A stretch of DNA of 64,000 bases from Punica granatum (GCF_007655135.1 NC_045128.1:43785885-43849884), one strand, 5' to 3'. Positions 31,377 through 45,354 are shown, counted from the stretch's first letter. Notes: generated by a model from the sequence alone, not told the origin. A program made the numbers and translations.

Positions 31377-32728
31377 TTTAATTTCGTCCCTGACTTTCGC
31401 AAGTTGCATCAATTTCGTTCATAACTTATTTTTTTCATCAATTTCGTTCATGACTTTTGGTTACATCAATTTGGTTATCGACTTTGCACGGTTATATCAA
31501 TTTCGTCCTTGACTTTTCGCAGTTACATCAGTTAGTGCACAGTTGCATTAATTTGGTCCCTGTGTGGTGTAGTTGCACCGATCAAGCCCCAATACGACAT
31601 CAATTTGGTCCATTGCCACATCAATTTGGTCATGCCATTAAGTATGGTCCTTGACGGTGTTAAATGGTGCAAATTATTACATCTATTTGGTCCTCGTGAT
31701 GTCCCTGAGGGGACCAGATTCGTGGAAGCCACAGAAGGAGAAGATGGTGAGGCGAGGAGGGATGAAGGGAACCTCTGAGAGCAGCGAATCAAGTAGAAAG
31801 ATCATCGCCCGGGACGACCTTCAGCTCGTCGTTAACTTGAGGCGGGGAAAGTAAAGGTTTTGGTCGCGAGAGGGATGGAGCGGGGAGAGAAGATTTGTGA
31901 GCTTCGAAGCAGCGTGATCGAGGGAATGAAAAGCAGAGCGAGCAACGTGGGAGTTGAACGAAAGCTTCAAAAGGACATCGTCGTGTGTGGCTTGCAGAAG
32001 CTGCTCCACTTCGTCCATACCTGGAGGTAGATTTCCGAGGGTCGGAGGGGGAGGTAACTGAGCAAGCCTTGAAACTCCATCTCTAAAAGGGGAATAAGGG
32101 GGCATGGGGGGTTGGGATGAGGGAAAGGTTCCTCCTTTTTTTGGAGAAAAATGGGACGGAGTGAGGGCTAAAAAGCAACAGGAGTTCACCACAGGGGTAG
32201 AGTGGAGAGAAGCTGAACGAGAAATGAAAGCTCGCACAAGGAGAGAAAGAGGAAGAGGAGAAGGAAGACGGAGGAGAGGAAATTCGTTTGAAGTGGGACT
32301 GTGGGACGAAGGAGAAGGAGAGAGAGATATATATAGAAGACATGGGAAGAAAATGATAATTTGGGGTTACATCAATTTGTCAAAACGTTACATCAGTTCA
32401 GTCCCCGAACAAATTAACAGGACAGTAATGCCATATATCCCTTTGCTACAGGATGTAACCGGGGATCGATCTGATGTCACACCAAAACTAAGGGACTTGT
32501 GGTGCACTAGTAGTAGTCAGGGATTAAATCGATGTAACATTGTAAACTCGGGGACTAAATTAATGTAACCGTGCAAAATCGAGGATCAAATTAATATAAC
32601 AAAAAAATTAGGGATGAAATTGATGCAAAAGTGCAAAGTCAATGACGAAATTGATACAAAAAATAAGTCATAGACGAATTGATGCAATTTGCGAAAATCA
32701 AAGACGAAATTGCTTATTTACTCATTTA
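31377..32728. mobile_element. Second, related Pack-MULE-like element in tandem
   Basis: Its left arm (AATTTCGTCCCTGACTTTCG…) starts within a few bases of the right end of the preceding element. Its right arm ends in GACGAAATTGCTTATTTACT at about 32724. The subterminal segment 32225-32370 is homologous to 31010-31140 of the first element (shared GAAGCTCGCACAAG/GAAAGCTCGCACAAG, AAATTCGTTTGAAGTG, GGGGTTACATCAATTT). The core (31700-32230) is GC-richer, with a gene-like minus-strand reading frame. Non-autonomous. Confidence 0.6.
31740..32237 (-). pseudogene. Captured gene fragment in the second element, with frameshift and stop
   Basis: Minus-strand ORF 32237-31821 contains FRDGVSRLAQLPPPPTLGN, then EVEQLLQATHDDVLLKLSFN. 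Around 31900-31920 the sensible frame shifts: the next frame reads RCFEAHKSSLPAPSLSRP, then NDELKVVPGDDLST, a TGA (about 31795), and FAALRGSL. The pattern of acidic/helical start, 'R-F-E-A-x-K', 'D-E-L-K-x-x-x-G-D-D-L' and 'F-A-A-L' looks like a decayed real protein. I tentatively compare it with plant abscission/NoCut-regulator-like proteins, but this is not secure. Confidence 0.35.
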
Positions 32729-32947
32729 ATTAGCCTTTGTTTGATTAGTTCCTCTCACTTTCTTGTTATAATTCTAAACCAAATAACACACAACACCAAC
32801 CTCCCTTCCTTTCAGGGACGAAATTGATACAACTTGCGAAAGTTATGAACGAAATTGCTTATTTACTCATTTAATTAGTCTTTGATTCATTAGTTCCTCT
32901 CACTTTCTTCTTATAATTCTAAACCAAATAACACACAACACCAATCC
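32673..32947. repeat. Short tandem duplication at the end of the second element
   Basis: About 130 bp (32673-32803) recurs directly at 32816-32947. Both copies contain CGAAATTGCTTATTTACTCA and, further on, AATAACACACAACACCAA. It covers the element terminus plus flanking DNA, so it arose after insertion. Confidence 0.75.
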
Positions 32948-33463
32948 CCCCCCCTCTCCTTCTTGTCTGACTTTTTGTACACCGTGTTTGGTAATTTGGA
33001 GTTCCCAATTTTCCATGATCAGCAATTTTAATTAATTTGCCCTTTTGCTTCTTTTTCAATCCCCGATCTAGTTTGAAATATTTTCTCGATTTTCCAATTC
33101 ACCCCCTCCTCCTGCTTTGGAATTGATGATCACGAATGATATTGTTTCACTAGCTAGAGTTTCATCGATTCATAATGCGCAGATAACATTACAAATTGTT
33201 AAATATATGCCCCCATGAAATGCCAAATTGCCATTGGGAAGAGCTTTTTTGGCAATTTACAGAAAAGACAACTCTCCTAGAATCAATGGAAATTTCGAAT
33301 TTCCAAATTGACTAGCACCCACTCACCTTGTATATGATTTTTTTACACGTATATACATATATATATATATATATGTATGTATGTATAGGTATAGTAGTAT
33401 AGTGGTCCTTATTTGCAAAAGTTACCCCTCTTTTATCCTAGCAGCTGGGACTGGGAAAGGGGC

Positions 33464-33470
33464 TATAAAA
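33464..33470 (+). promoter_or_regulatory. TATA box of the GA20-oxidase gene
   Basis: TATAAAA in the context GGGGCTATAAAAAG, about 198 bp before the ATG at 33662. This would put transcription start near 33495 and give a 5'UTR of about 165 nt. The spacing and context are those of a normal plant core promoter. Confidence 0.65.
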
Positions 33471-33661
33471 AGATTCCAACATTTGTTCCCTCATCTCGCC
33501 AATGAACGGCCTTGGCTTTTCTTTTATCATAACTCCCAAACTTATGCCACTGATCCTCTTCCCCCCAAACTCACCGCCCAAACTTCATCTACAGCTTGCA
33601 TCTGATCCTCTCCACTAGGACTACTTATACTGCTCCCCTCCTAGCTCGGCCAATTCATGCA

Positions 33662-35331
33662 ATGGCAATAGACCGTGTCGCCAATAAAGCATCGTCGATG
33701 TCTCACCAAGACCGACCGCCTCATGACCAGGACAAAGATGACCACCACCAGAACCCCGTAGCATTCGATGCGTCGGTCCTCCAGTACCAGTCAGTCATCC
33801 CGAAGCAGTTCGTTTGGCCCGATGATGAGAAACCTTCCCCTTATGCCCCAGAACTTCTGGTTCCCCTGATTGATATAGGCGGCTTCCTCTCCGGGGACCC
33901 CGTCGCGTCCGTGGAAGCTTCCAGGCTTGTTGGCGAAGCATGCAAGAAGCATGGCTTCTTCCTCGTGGTTAATCATGGGGTTGACGGGCAGCTCATCTCC
34001 AACGCACACCGCTACATGGATGGTTTCTTCGGGTTGCCGCTTGGCGAGAAACAAAGGGCTCAGAGGAAGGTTGGTGAGCATTGCGGGTACGCCAGTAGTT
34101 TCACTGGAAGATTCTCCTCCAAGCTACCTTGGAAGGAGACCCTCTCCTTCCGCTATTCCGCCGAGAGAAGCTCATCTAATGTCGTCGAGGATTACTTTCT
34201 GAACACCATGGGCAAAGATTTCCTGCAGTTTGGGTAAGCGATTAACTTAATTATGTGACCCTCCAAGGCATCAGTTTTAATTATAAATATTGTGAGGATG
34301 ATGAAAAAATGAGTACACCATGTGCTATTCATGTTGAAGGTGTGCGTACGTATTATATAACCGCACATATATAGCAGTAGATTGATACGGCAGGTGAAAG
34401 TGTGGAGATACGTTATCCCACATAAAAAAATTAAAATAGAAATCACAAGCTTATACGAGGCTTGGGTTCAGTATCCTATCAGCTTAAGTTTTTGAATTAT
34501 AAATGGGTTCAAGTCTGTGCAGGTTCAAGTGAAAATTTTACAGAAAGTACAGTTTTTGTAAGGCCACAGCATTGATCATCGCATATTCTTGCAGGACGGT
34601 ATATCAGGACTACTGCGAGGCAATGAGCCGCCTGTCGCTGGGGATAATGGAGTTGCTTGGGATGAGCTTGGGGGTGGATCGAGCTTATTTCCGGGGGTTC
34701 TTCGAGGATAACGATTCGATCATGAGGCTCAATTACTATCCACCCTGCCAGAAGCCGGACCAGACCCTGGGCACGGGGCCCCACTGTGATCCTACATCCT
34801 TGACCATCCTCCACCAGGACCATGTTGGCGGGCTCCAAGTCTTTGTGGACAATCAGTGGCGGTCCATTAGCCCCAATTTTAATGCATTCGTCGTCAACAT
34901 CGGCGACACTTTCATGGTACGCCTTCCCTTTACCAAAGTTATCATAATATGATTAATTCCGTTTGCCACAATGTAATGAACTTGCTGAGGCCGGCAATCC
35001 ATATTCAATCTTAACTATATAATTTCACGCATTTTATCTCCAGGCGCTTTCGAATGGGATATACAAGAGCTGCCTGCACAGGGCAGTGGTAAATAGTGAG
35101 ACCCCGAGGAAGTCGCTGGCCTTTTTCCTGTGCCCAAAGGTTGATAAAGTGGTGAGACCACCGAGCGAACTGGTGAATCCGGCATGCCCTCGGGTATACC
35201 CAGATTTTACATGGGCTATGTTTCTCGAGTTCACTCAGAAACAATACAGAGCCGACATGAACACTCTCCAAGTCTTCACAAATTGGATTGACCAACACAA
35301 AATATCTGAGAAAGCTCTCTCAGTTCATTAA
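33662..35331 (+). CDS. GA20ox: Gibberellin 20-oxidase
   Basis: A 2-oxoglutarate/Fe(II) dioxygenase that converts GA12/GA53 stepwise to GA9/GA20, a rate-setting cytosolic step of gibberellin synthesis. Exons 33662-34233, 34595-34916 and 35044-35331 (GT-AG) give 393 aa, normal for the family. LPWKET (155-160) followed by LSFRY is the GA20ox signature, and NYYPPCQKP (237-245) is the 2-oxoglutarate/GA-associated motif. Iron ligands are His254, Asp256 (HCD) and His310. Arg320 and Ser322 (PRKS) bind 2-oxoglutarate. No key residue is missing. The start is the first in-frame ATG, after a TATA box and leader; upstream in-frame codons lack an ATG. In Arabidopsis a GA20ox gene (GA20OX2, At5g51810) lies next to plastid PGM (At5g51820), the same pair of families seen here. 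GA20ox genes are usually under GA feedback; no element for this is identifiable. Confidence 0.97.
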
Positions 35332-36690
35332 AGGTTTCATTCCATACATGGAAAGTCATGGACCACGTTCCGCTTGCTCCATGCATCATGGAGAGAGAGA
35401 GAGAGATCAGATACAACTGATGATGTTGAGATGAAGAGGTTATAGCAGCACAGGGGATAAGATTATATAAGGAACGACAGACCGAGGAGTCGTCCGTAAT
35501 GAAGGAGAGCTACATATATATAAATAGGAGCTTGGACGACGTATAGCTCGGTTAGCTAAGTTTTGTAATTTTTCTCTTCTCTTTTCATATTATTCTACGT
35601 AGAAGTTAAAGGGTTTAGTTGATTTCCCCATATATATACAACGACTATATATATATACACATTTTCATACATATACAGATCCGCCTTCTCTAATATTGAC
35701 AACGAAGTCGTGTTAAGTGAGTCAATGCTAATCAAAATAGCGTAAAATTTTCGTTGCGCTTATAAGTAGGTCAGGCATATTCTAATTCAAAAACTCAAAT
35801 TAATAAGATAATTGTGCCCAATTTTATATAATAAATTCATGGTTTTCACAAAAAAAATCATGATTTCCTCATTGATTTTTCAAAATAAAATAACAACTCT
35901 TAACAAATTATATCTTCGAATTGAGTAAACTTTATTTAGTGGGGGTAAAAGCTGGCTTTTCACTATTAATTATTGCTCAGCAACTGGCTTAGATTAAGAG
36001 TGGAGATCCGGATATTAGTTACTAAAAATAAATTATTTCCGTAACTTATACAAGCATATATATACCTGCATCCATTTCATATATATTCGTTTTTTGTTAA
36101 GAAAATATGCTGGAACATTTGATGTATATAATCCCGGAAAATCACATATACACTAATTAAATGCAACCTGAAGATTTTATATTATTAACAAGAAAGGTAT
36201 AAAAAGAGAAAAACAATTCTCGTGGAGTCAGGTTGTTATTTAAACCATTATTGTATCCCTCAAGGCATAAGGAGAATGAAGCACAAAAGAAAGATTATAT
36301 TGAAAACATACTAAGTGATTAATAAATTAGTCCCTTTCGATTTATAGGTATCGATATGGATGAACGTAGAAGTAACTTATTTCCTAAGTATGATTGATCT
36401 CATTATCTAGCTAATTATAAATTACTACAACTGAATCGTCGTCGTAGTGTAATTGAATAAACTCAACTGACGATATGTCTCTTCAATTTTTGTATGAGGT
36501 GCATGCAGGGCGGGAGGTGGGACCAACCGGGGATATAGCTCGACAAACCCTTCACTTATGTCCAAATAAAATAGTGAAACATATGGCCCACTAATTGAAT
36601 GATTCAGAGGGATTGCTAGGTCTCTCTTTGTAATGTAGTCTTGTTCTTAATTTCCTTTGTTTTTATTATTGTTTTCATTCGTTTATAACT

Positions 36691-36721
<31 letters not shown>

Positions 36722-36847
36722 GCATTTATGCTGCTATGGGTTGTATATATATATATCTGGAGATTTGGATTGTATACTGCAATATAGAATGCCAAGGAAT
36801 ACTTGGGACTTTGTCGCAACCTTTGTCTTATAATGCACCAACATTCC

Positions 36848-36886
36848 TCTCTCTCTCTCTCTCTCTCTCCCCCCCCCCCCCCCCCC
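36848..36886. repeat. (CT)n followed by an 18-base C homopolymer
   Basis: A run of CT dinucleotides leads directly into 18 consecutive C residues (36869-36886). Such tracts are unstable and the exact length may be unreliable in the assembly. Confidence 0.9.
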
Positions 36887-37458
36887 GTGTACCGTTCTAA
36901 TGGCTCTTTTTCTTTTTTCTTTTTAATAATAATAAAATCACAAAGGAGAAAATAATTAATAACCCAATAGAGAGAAAAAAGGAGAAAAGGGAAATACATA
37001 GTTTGAGGGAAAGCTACTAGGGCGTGCAGACCTCATGCTATGCTAAACTGATCACTTGCTCTGGCCAATACATATCAGCTAAGTGTAGGTCTGGCCAGAA
37101 AACTAAGTTTTAGGTCTGCGCCTTACACGAGCATGTGAAATATTAATAAAATTTAATTTACTTAATAGTTGTGATAAACTTTTTTATTTATGAAAATATT
37201 TTTTTGAGATTGTTTTTATTTAATAGTCATTTGTTAATCATTTACCCCAAAAAAAATTCATTTGTTAATTAGGAATTTCTTAAAAGATTTTAATATTTCC
37301 TTACAAGTCAGACAATTTTTTTTTAATTTCAATATAATCATCAAATGTGATCGTAATTTCATTGATGATATTAGTTATTTGAATAGTCGAAAAGGTGATA
37401 ACTATGAAGCGAGGGTTATGAAATTTGTATAATGTGGCACAACCACATCCTTAGTTTC

Positions 37459-37496
<38 letters not shown>

Positions 37497-40244
37497 ATTA
37501 AAGGGTTGAGCGTTCATAAGTTGAAGGGTTAATTTTAAAGAAAAAACTCCAATTTTAATCTTTCTCCTAAATATAGCAAAAAACCAAATTGATTAAAATT
37601 AAAGCACATACTTGTAAAATTATTTTTTCGTGTGAACCCTAATATCCGGAAACTCAATTAGATTCCGACTAATTCAGTTGAGTTATAACAATTGTCAATA
37701 TTTCGTTTAGTTTCCCAGTTTCCATCGGTTTTTTCATTAGCTTCATGTTCCTTTTTTTAATTGTTAAAAGTAAAATAATTTAGAGAAATATTAAAATGAT
37801 AAAAAAATACAAAATAATAGAGGGAGAGGAAGAGAGAGTAGACAGGGCGGCATGTTGATGGAGAAATATTTACACGAGTGACACATAGATTTTAAATTTA
37901 TGTAACACACTAAAAAAGGTAAAAAATTAAAATTTATTTCTAATTTGAAAACTGTATGTTTCCTTTTTCTTATTTTTTTTTCAAAAAGGATAGGCGCTCA
38001 TGTGAATATTTCTCTTGTTGAGGATGCATGAGCTTACTTAGGCAGTGGATGTCGGGATTTTGTCATCAGTCTCTTCATTAGACGATTATGTAAATCCCCT
38101 ATCTTGGTGATCAGCACGTCGACCTCATCCCTGACCGCTGGCCCTCGTATCCTTTTCGATCATCTTTTGTTTTTTTTTCCCAACTTTTTTCCTTTTTGTA
38201 TTTTTTAAAAGAATTTTTTTGTTTGAAATTAAGAAAACTATTTATCTAGCAAAAAAGTGAACAGAAGTTACATGTGACTATAAACAAAGCTAGTTTGAAA
38301 ATATAGGCTTTAATTTCAAACAAATTTTCATTTTAGTTATATTTTGGAAAGACAAAAAAAGGCTTCTTAATTTTTTTTAATGAAATAAGGGGGCCTTTAG
38401 GGTTATTAAAGTTGGGATTTACATATGCAGTACACATGAATGAAATCGACCGTCAGAATTCAGCGCACGGTTCTGAGACCATTAATATTCATTATTGTCA
38501 TTTTCCGCCGTCTCATCCATCGACTAGCCATGGCCAAAAACACAAAGCTCCTCCTCCACAGTCGACACGTTAACTTCATCTGACAACCCACGATAAGTCC
38601 TAATTCCCTGCCTCTCGAACGACAACAATGACCTCTTATAAAATTTTCACAGCAGATACAAGTGATAGTGTCAATGTTCACCACGAAAAAACTCGAGCAT
38701 TTGAAATTAATATAGGCTCAATCTCTTATAATTTTAATAAAAAATTTACACGGTATCAAAACAAATTATACATTCGTGTAACCTATCTCGCCTTATTCAA
38801 TCTATTATCAGGAGTAGACAAAGTGCTCCTCATGTTTAGTCTGAATGTGTGAACTCATGATGAGTTTAGCCAAGTGTAGAAGAAGAAGCTTGCCTCATGG
38901 TCTGTCAGTAAGTGCGAGTACGAAAGAGAGAGTTCGACTCATAGCTAGTCAATTATCTACCCTCCACTGAAATGTGGAAGAAGAAATCCAGTTCGTGGTT
39001 CTAAGTTCTTATTGGGTGTGGGCGTTGAAGTTCACGTGACACATGTGGGTAATCGATCAATCAAGGGCAGGCGTTGGAGGTTAGAATTCTATAGGAAAAA
39101 ATTATAAGTAGATGCCACAAAATTGTACAGCTGTGTTTCTGGAATGAATATAGTCCAATCAAAATTTTACAGCTGTGTTTTTATTATAGGTATGAAGACA
39201 TCCTTCGTAAAAAATCAAACAGTAATTCCACAAGTTAATATATACAGTATCCGGGAGAAAATGTACATGCACAATGTGATTGATAGGTTATGCTCACACA
39301 CGAATAATTTATACTTTGAAAACCTTAAGAAAGAATAAATCAGGGAAGTAACTATAGGCTTTGCAAATCGCATGCCAAGTAGCTAGATGTTCTTTTACAA
39401 AATATGTTTCTCTAACCCTGTAACATTATTAATGTATCTGTACCAAGTTATGTCATTGGAAAGGGGTGCTGGGCCTAATATACAATTGATGACATAATTA
39501 ATTTTTGAAAAGGTTGATTCATTGTGTGATACACGAGAAAAAAGAATCTATATATGTGTTGTGTATGAGATGAGATAGAAAGGGTTGTGTTGGGGTTAAT
39601 TACGTAAGGTTGGGTTTGTGTTGTCTTGTGGGTATGAAAATACAAGCATAGCCGCCACAAGTAAGGACAATGACAGTCCAATTTCCCGTACTCTCTTCCA
39701 ACTCAACCCCGACTTCACGTGGATCTATTTGTTGTTTTTCATGTCATCCCACGGCCCCAATCGTAAAATATATAATTCCTCTATTTCTATATAAATATCA
39801 ATCAAATATATTAAAAAAGACAAACAAAATCCTAATCGGAATTGGTCGATATACCGATAGGTATAATTAATTTGTCTTTTTGACAATTTGAGAAGGGTGT
39901 GAGTAATATTATATATTGGGTTCATTTGGACACCATATATAGAGCTAGCTAGGCCGTTTTGCTCTCAAATAATTACTGGGATATATATTATCACCAAGAA
40001 AGGACATTTTTCTGATGTGCATCATCAAATCTGAAAATGGATACCTTTAATCCAGTAGACTTGGGTCGGCTCACTAAAAAATAAAATTTTTTCAGTACAA
40101 ATTTTTTATGTTCACAAAATTCGAAACCGAGACCTTATTTAAGTGAAACATGCATCAAACCGCTTAACTCACAATAAAAAAATATCATAAAAAGGACATA
40201 GCTATAACACTATTGATATAATAAATTAACTTGGAAAACATTTT

Positions 40245-40365
40245 AATATGACTTCGTGTCATCGTAACACGGAGTCTCCCTTTCGTTGAATTGTGTAATG
40301 GGTCGTGAGACTCACGCGCATCCAACGATGAGGAGATCCGTATCACGATGATACGAAGTCATATT
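40245..40365. repeat. Near-perfect inverted repeat (hairpin), ~120 bp
   Basis: The left arm begins AATATGACTTCGTGTCATCG. The right arm read in reverse begins AATATGACTTCGTATCATCG, and pairing continues for about 50 bp per arm with few mismatches (ACACGGAGTCTCC versus ATACGGATCTCC). The loop is short. It looks like a small foldback MITE. No protein is coded, and it does not match a microRNA precursor I recognise. Confidence 0.75.
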
Positions 40366-40886
40366 AGCAAAATCCTTAACTAAGGTATGGCAAGTCAAAC
40401 AGCCACTCAGTAATGAGGCACGACGTACGGCTTAGAAAAGTGGCACATATACTATAGACATATTTATACTTAAATATTTTAAAATGACAGATGGAATGAT
40501 GAAATCCAATTGTCATTGGATACCCTTTGATACGGAAGAGCATTTATATAAATAAGTCATGCATGATTTTTTTTTAATAATAAAAGTGTTTCGAATTCGT
40601 CCAATTGATTTCATGATTCACGTGAACACTCTACAAATTAACGAGACAAATCAGTCAGGTCACAATTCATTAAGTGATTCAATATGATTAGAAAATATAT
40701 ATCTAAAAACTAAATAACAAGCATTCTATTTTTTTTTTGGGTGTTAAATAGCATTCTTTTTAATTCTTAATTATGACTCAAAGGCTAGCTACAATGATTA
40801 TTACCACATGAAATAACACATGGTAATTGGTTGCCAATTGATTTTATAAGTGGGGGCAGAATATGGCAACATGGGACAAGAGATAA

Positions 40887-40923
<37 letters not shown>

Positions 40924-43900
40924 GTCAGTGTTGCCAGAACAATTTTAATGGAAGTGATGATACTCTTCGTACAGAGAAACACGTGTGGTTAGTGCAAAGA
41001 TTTGTATCTATATCTCATTATTACCAAATCTCTTGATCAAATTGAAATCGGAGGTAACAGCTTAATAAACAAAAAGATTTCACAAGGAGACAAAAGAAAA
41101 CCTTCACTTGCGTGATCAATCAGTCGCTATCCAAGATTTGTATCTTTTTTTTTTTTTATGGTGAATGTATTCATCATATGGAGGACATGGACCCATGGTG
41201 GAGTTTACTATATTGCATCTGCTAGCTAAGCTATAGCTCTCCCCAAAACTGTCTCTTGAATGCTTTACATGTCAAAAGTTTCCGGAAGCAAATAAAAAGA
41301 ATCCCCGACCCCGTCATTTTTCAATATGAGATTATATGTAATCAGTGCAAAAACTCGGCATGAAATGCGTTTCTCTTGCCAGCCCGATCTAATTGTTAAT
41401 TGTATCATTATACTTGAAGTTGGAATAAATAACTTTATCTCCTCATCGCTGGACTCTACATAAAACCTAAACTTCAAAAAATTAATGGCGTGTTTGGTTT
41501 TAGAGTTAAGTAGAGTTACGTTTTGATTTTAATTGTGTTGTAATGATTATATTGTTAAATTATGAAAAAAAGTGTAAAAAAGTAATGAATAGTTGAGAGA
41601 AAATAATTATTGTATTGTTTAATTATGTAAAAAGTAATTAATAATTGAGAGAATTTAGTATTAAAATTTAAATTTAATAATTAAAAAAATTTTAAAAAAA
41701 AGTAATAATTGTATTGTTAATTTTTATTACGTAATGAGTAGAATTAAAATTAAAATTTAAAAATTTTGATTGCGAAACTAAGGGGATGCAGCGTATTTTG
41801 GAGGATGCGTTGTTTGTTTGACCTACCTACAATTAAAAATTATATAATTAATTAAGAAAAGAAAGTGTACCTTGAGAGCAGGCTGAGTAGCCAATCAGCT
41901 ACTGACATTTCACGAAATGTCCACTTTCCATATATTTGAAAATCCACTCGGAAAAGATATATGATTACGTAGATCAATTCAGTTCGAATAAGATTATTTA
42001 AATTCAGTGGGTTTCGACGATAAACATATAGAGATGTGTCATTCATTGATAAATTTAATTTAAAAATCTGCCAAATGAAGAAAATCCTTAAAGATTAAAA
42101 CTTTTTTCTTTAATAAACTGATTCAATTAATCCTAAATAAATAGAAATTTATTAAATTTTCGAACATGAAATAGTATAATATATACATAAAGTGCTATTT
42201 ATATATATATAATTATATATCACTGCTACTGGGACTGCTTTTTTTTTTCCTTTTTTTTTTGCGATTAGGGAAAAGGTTTTGTCCTTTGTGTTGTTGACAA
42301 ACATTGCTCGGTTTTTTATATTGGATTTGTTCACCGAGAAACATGAATTCTTTCCCTTGATCCGTGAGATGGTAACATAAAAAACGCACCCCACCACTTT
42401 CTTTCAAAATTCTAGTTTTAGTCAATTTTATAACCACTAGATTTTGCTATAAAAATCTGGTCAATATAAAAAGATATTGTAATTTAAAACATCACTAGTT
42501 GTTCTGTATGATATTTCGTAAAATTTTTATATCGCAATATATGATTTATTATGTAGACGTTATGAGTGTTATAACTGATATATGGCTAATTTATATAATC
42601 TTCTAATTCCTCGGGTAAAAATCCAATTTGTTTATCATGATATATGAATATACTTTGGCAAATCCGAAGAAAATGGCATGCAATCCTCCAAGTAATCGTG
42701 CTGAAAGGTGAGGACAAAAATAGCACGATGGGAGTAAGTTGTGTTATGTTTAATAAATGTATTTAAAATTTCATATATATATATATAATTAAAGAAGTAT
42801 ATCATGCATAAGATCCTATCCCCTTAATTACGTGCCAGGATGTCTAAAGATTAATAAAATGAAATAAAAAAAGAAGGAAGTAAGAAAGAAAAGGAAGGGT
42901 GAATTATTAATTATTTAATTAATTCAAAACTCTGTAGGGAAATCTAAATTTCTTCCATTTCTTTGTCTTTTGCTCTGGCCAATGCACTCTGTGTTGATGA
43001 TGAAACATTTTGGGAGCGTTGAAGCCGACGAATTTCCCCTCCTCATCCATCACGTTTCCAGAAAACTCACACACATATAAAACATACTGACGAAAACTGT
43101 CATGTCTTACCATAAGATTTTCTTAATAAAAATATACATATTGGACAAAAACCATTAATTATTAGAGCTCTCGCCACGTCAATAACAACCCCCTACTACA
43201 TATAAAAATACAAATCAAGATCTTAATTAAAAGTAGAGAAGGCGGTGTAGTGCCAAGCAAACGCATTTATTAGTAACTCAGAGATTTTAAATTAAAGTAT
43301 CTCAAATAAAAATTTTCGTGTCCTTCGATTCAATTTTCTTTTATTAAGTCCATGAGATTCCTTTATAAAAAAAGACAAAACAATATTAAATGTTGTACGT
43401 AATTATACGCACACACAAAATTACAAGAGTGCTAGCCCTATATTAATTATTTCAACATAAGTATTTTTGTTAATGCGTGCCTAAAGGTCAAATAGGATAA
43501 TGAGAAATTCAAGTATTTCTAATATGAATGAAGCAATAAGTATCGGTTGTTTTATCAATATTAATTGATATTCGTTAAGTTGTTGGGATGAAAATAATAT
43601 ATATTTAAGTAGTAATCCCACTTTCAGTGATAATAGCTACCGCAAGCTGGTCAGTAGCGCTTATTGAATTAAATATATATTAATCTATTGACGATAGGAA
43701 AAGGACTGGAAGAGTCTGATTTTTCTTTTAAATAACAATTGCATGTTGGATGTCCAAATCAAATTTTACCATAATTAATTTTTGTTAATTAAGCTAGCTG
43801 AGGTGCTTTCTTACGCATATAATATATACGTGAAACACTTATCAAAATATATATGCGAAACACAACACAACACTTACACAATACCGTAGGCTACATAGCT

Positions 43901-45354
43901 TACTTATATTTCATTGAGAAACAATTAATTTGTGACCATCAATTACGTACTCACCCATGAATCATCATCTACAATTACCCAAGAGTAATTTCGGTTATTT
44001 AAAGAGTTATTTCCCAGATTTTATTGTCAAAAAATGAGAGAATATAGTGGCATGCATGCTGAAGGAATAAAAATTTCTTTGTTATTAAAACATTTGGGAA
44101 ATCTTTATTATTATAAAGGTCGAAAAACGTCCCACTTTTCTTTCCTAAATTACCCATGCAATGTGTGTATATATAGATTATTATGCAATATATATTTTAA
44201 CTAATTAGAGTCATTAAATTAAGGATATAAGGGTAAATATCCTTATAATAACTACCCACTAGCCACACTCTCTTTCCTTTCTCCTTTCACATTCCTATTC
44301 TCTCAACTTTCTTTCCTTTCGCCCTTATTCCAACGTTCAATTTCAGATTTTTTTTTTCCTTCCTATTACTCCGAGGCTCTTTGCCATTGAAAATTTAGAA
44401 GGCATCGATATTAATCTCTTCCATATTTGAATAATAATAATTATTATTATTTTGATAACAAGGGTATCCAGATTTCGCCCAGTTAATTTCACGGTTCACG
44501 TGAACACTCTGTAAATCCACGAAACAAGTAAGTCCGGTCACATGCCATACATGTAGTCCAATAGGGAATATTCTCCCGCATGGCGTTCGAGATGTAATTT
44601 GAACCTGAAATTTCCCCTTTAATCACCAAGCCAACCCTATTGGGTTATTAATTCATTGATAACCTAAATAAATATAATTTCGTGCAAACATAGTCATATA
44701 AAAACTATCCCGATATGGGATGGGCTAGTGAATTGAAAGGTGCCGTGTGGGCCAAAAATCGAGCCCATAATGAGCCTAGTCAGTATTAGGCCTCTATAGG
44801 CCTGAGAGTTAATCTTACCCTGGCCCTGGTCCAGACCGTCTTGTTTAGACTATAGAGCTCATCACCAATAAAATAAATAATAATAATGATGATGATGATA
44901 GTAGTAGCGGTAGCAGCAGCAGCACTTTATACTATAATAAAGAGAGAAGAACCTCTATTTCTTGAGTTCTTGAAGATATAAAAAAATAAATATTAATAAA
45001 TTACACATTTTAAAAAAAGTAATCAACCGATTTAAAACAACTAATTTTAAGTATATTAGTAATCTATAGGTGAGTCAAGAGGTTGTTGTGCCAGCATCTA
45101 ATATGATATCTTCTCTTGGCTTGATTATTCCTATTTATTGGGCAAATGATTATGCAGTATCTTCTTGTAGTATTCTTACCTATAGTCAGAGTGCTATTTA
45201 TGGTAAGCGGATTAGACAATAAATAGGGAATCTTCCTTGCCTTATTTGCCCCCAAGGAGGCTGGAATCCTGTAACTCGAATACTAGTGCATTACCAATTA
45301 AGCTAATAACTCATTGATGAAGAGATTTTTCGGTTATAAAAGAGGTCCGTAAGT

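Noticed and set aside
32104..32568. 154-codon plus-strand ORF.
   Set aside because: It runs through the subterminal arms of a transposable element, opposite the captured fragment. It is rich in GA-repeat-coded Arg/Glu and has no domain.
38460..38684. 74-codon minus-strand ORF; an alternative frame reads EVNVSTVEEELCVFGHG.
   Set aside because: Stops in all frames and no recognisable family; at most a decayed fragment.
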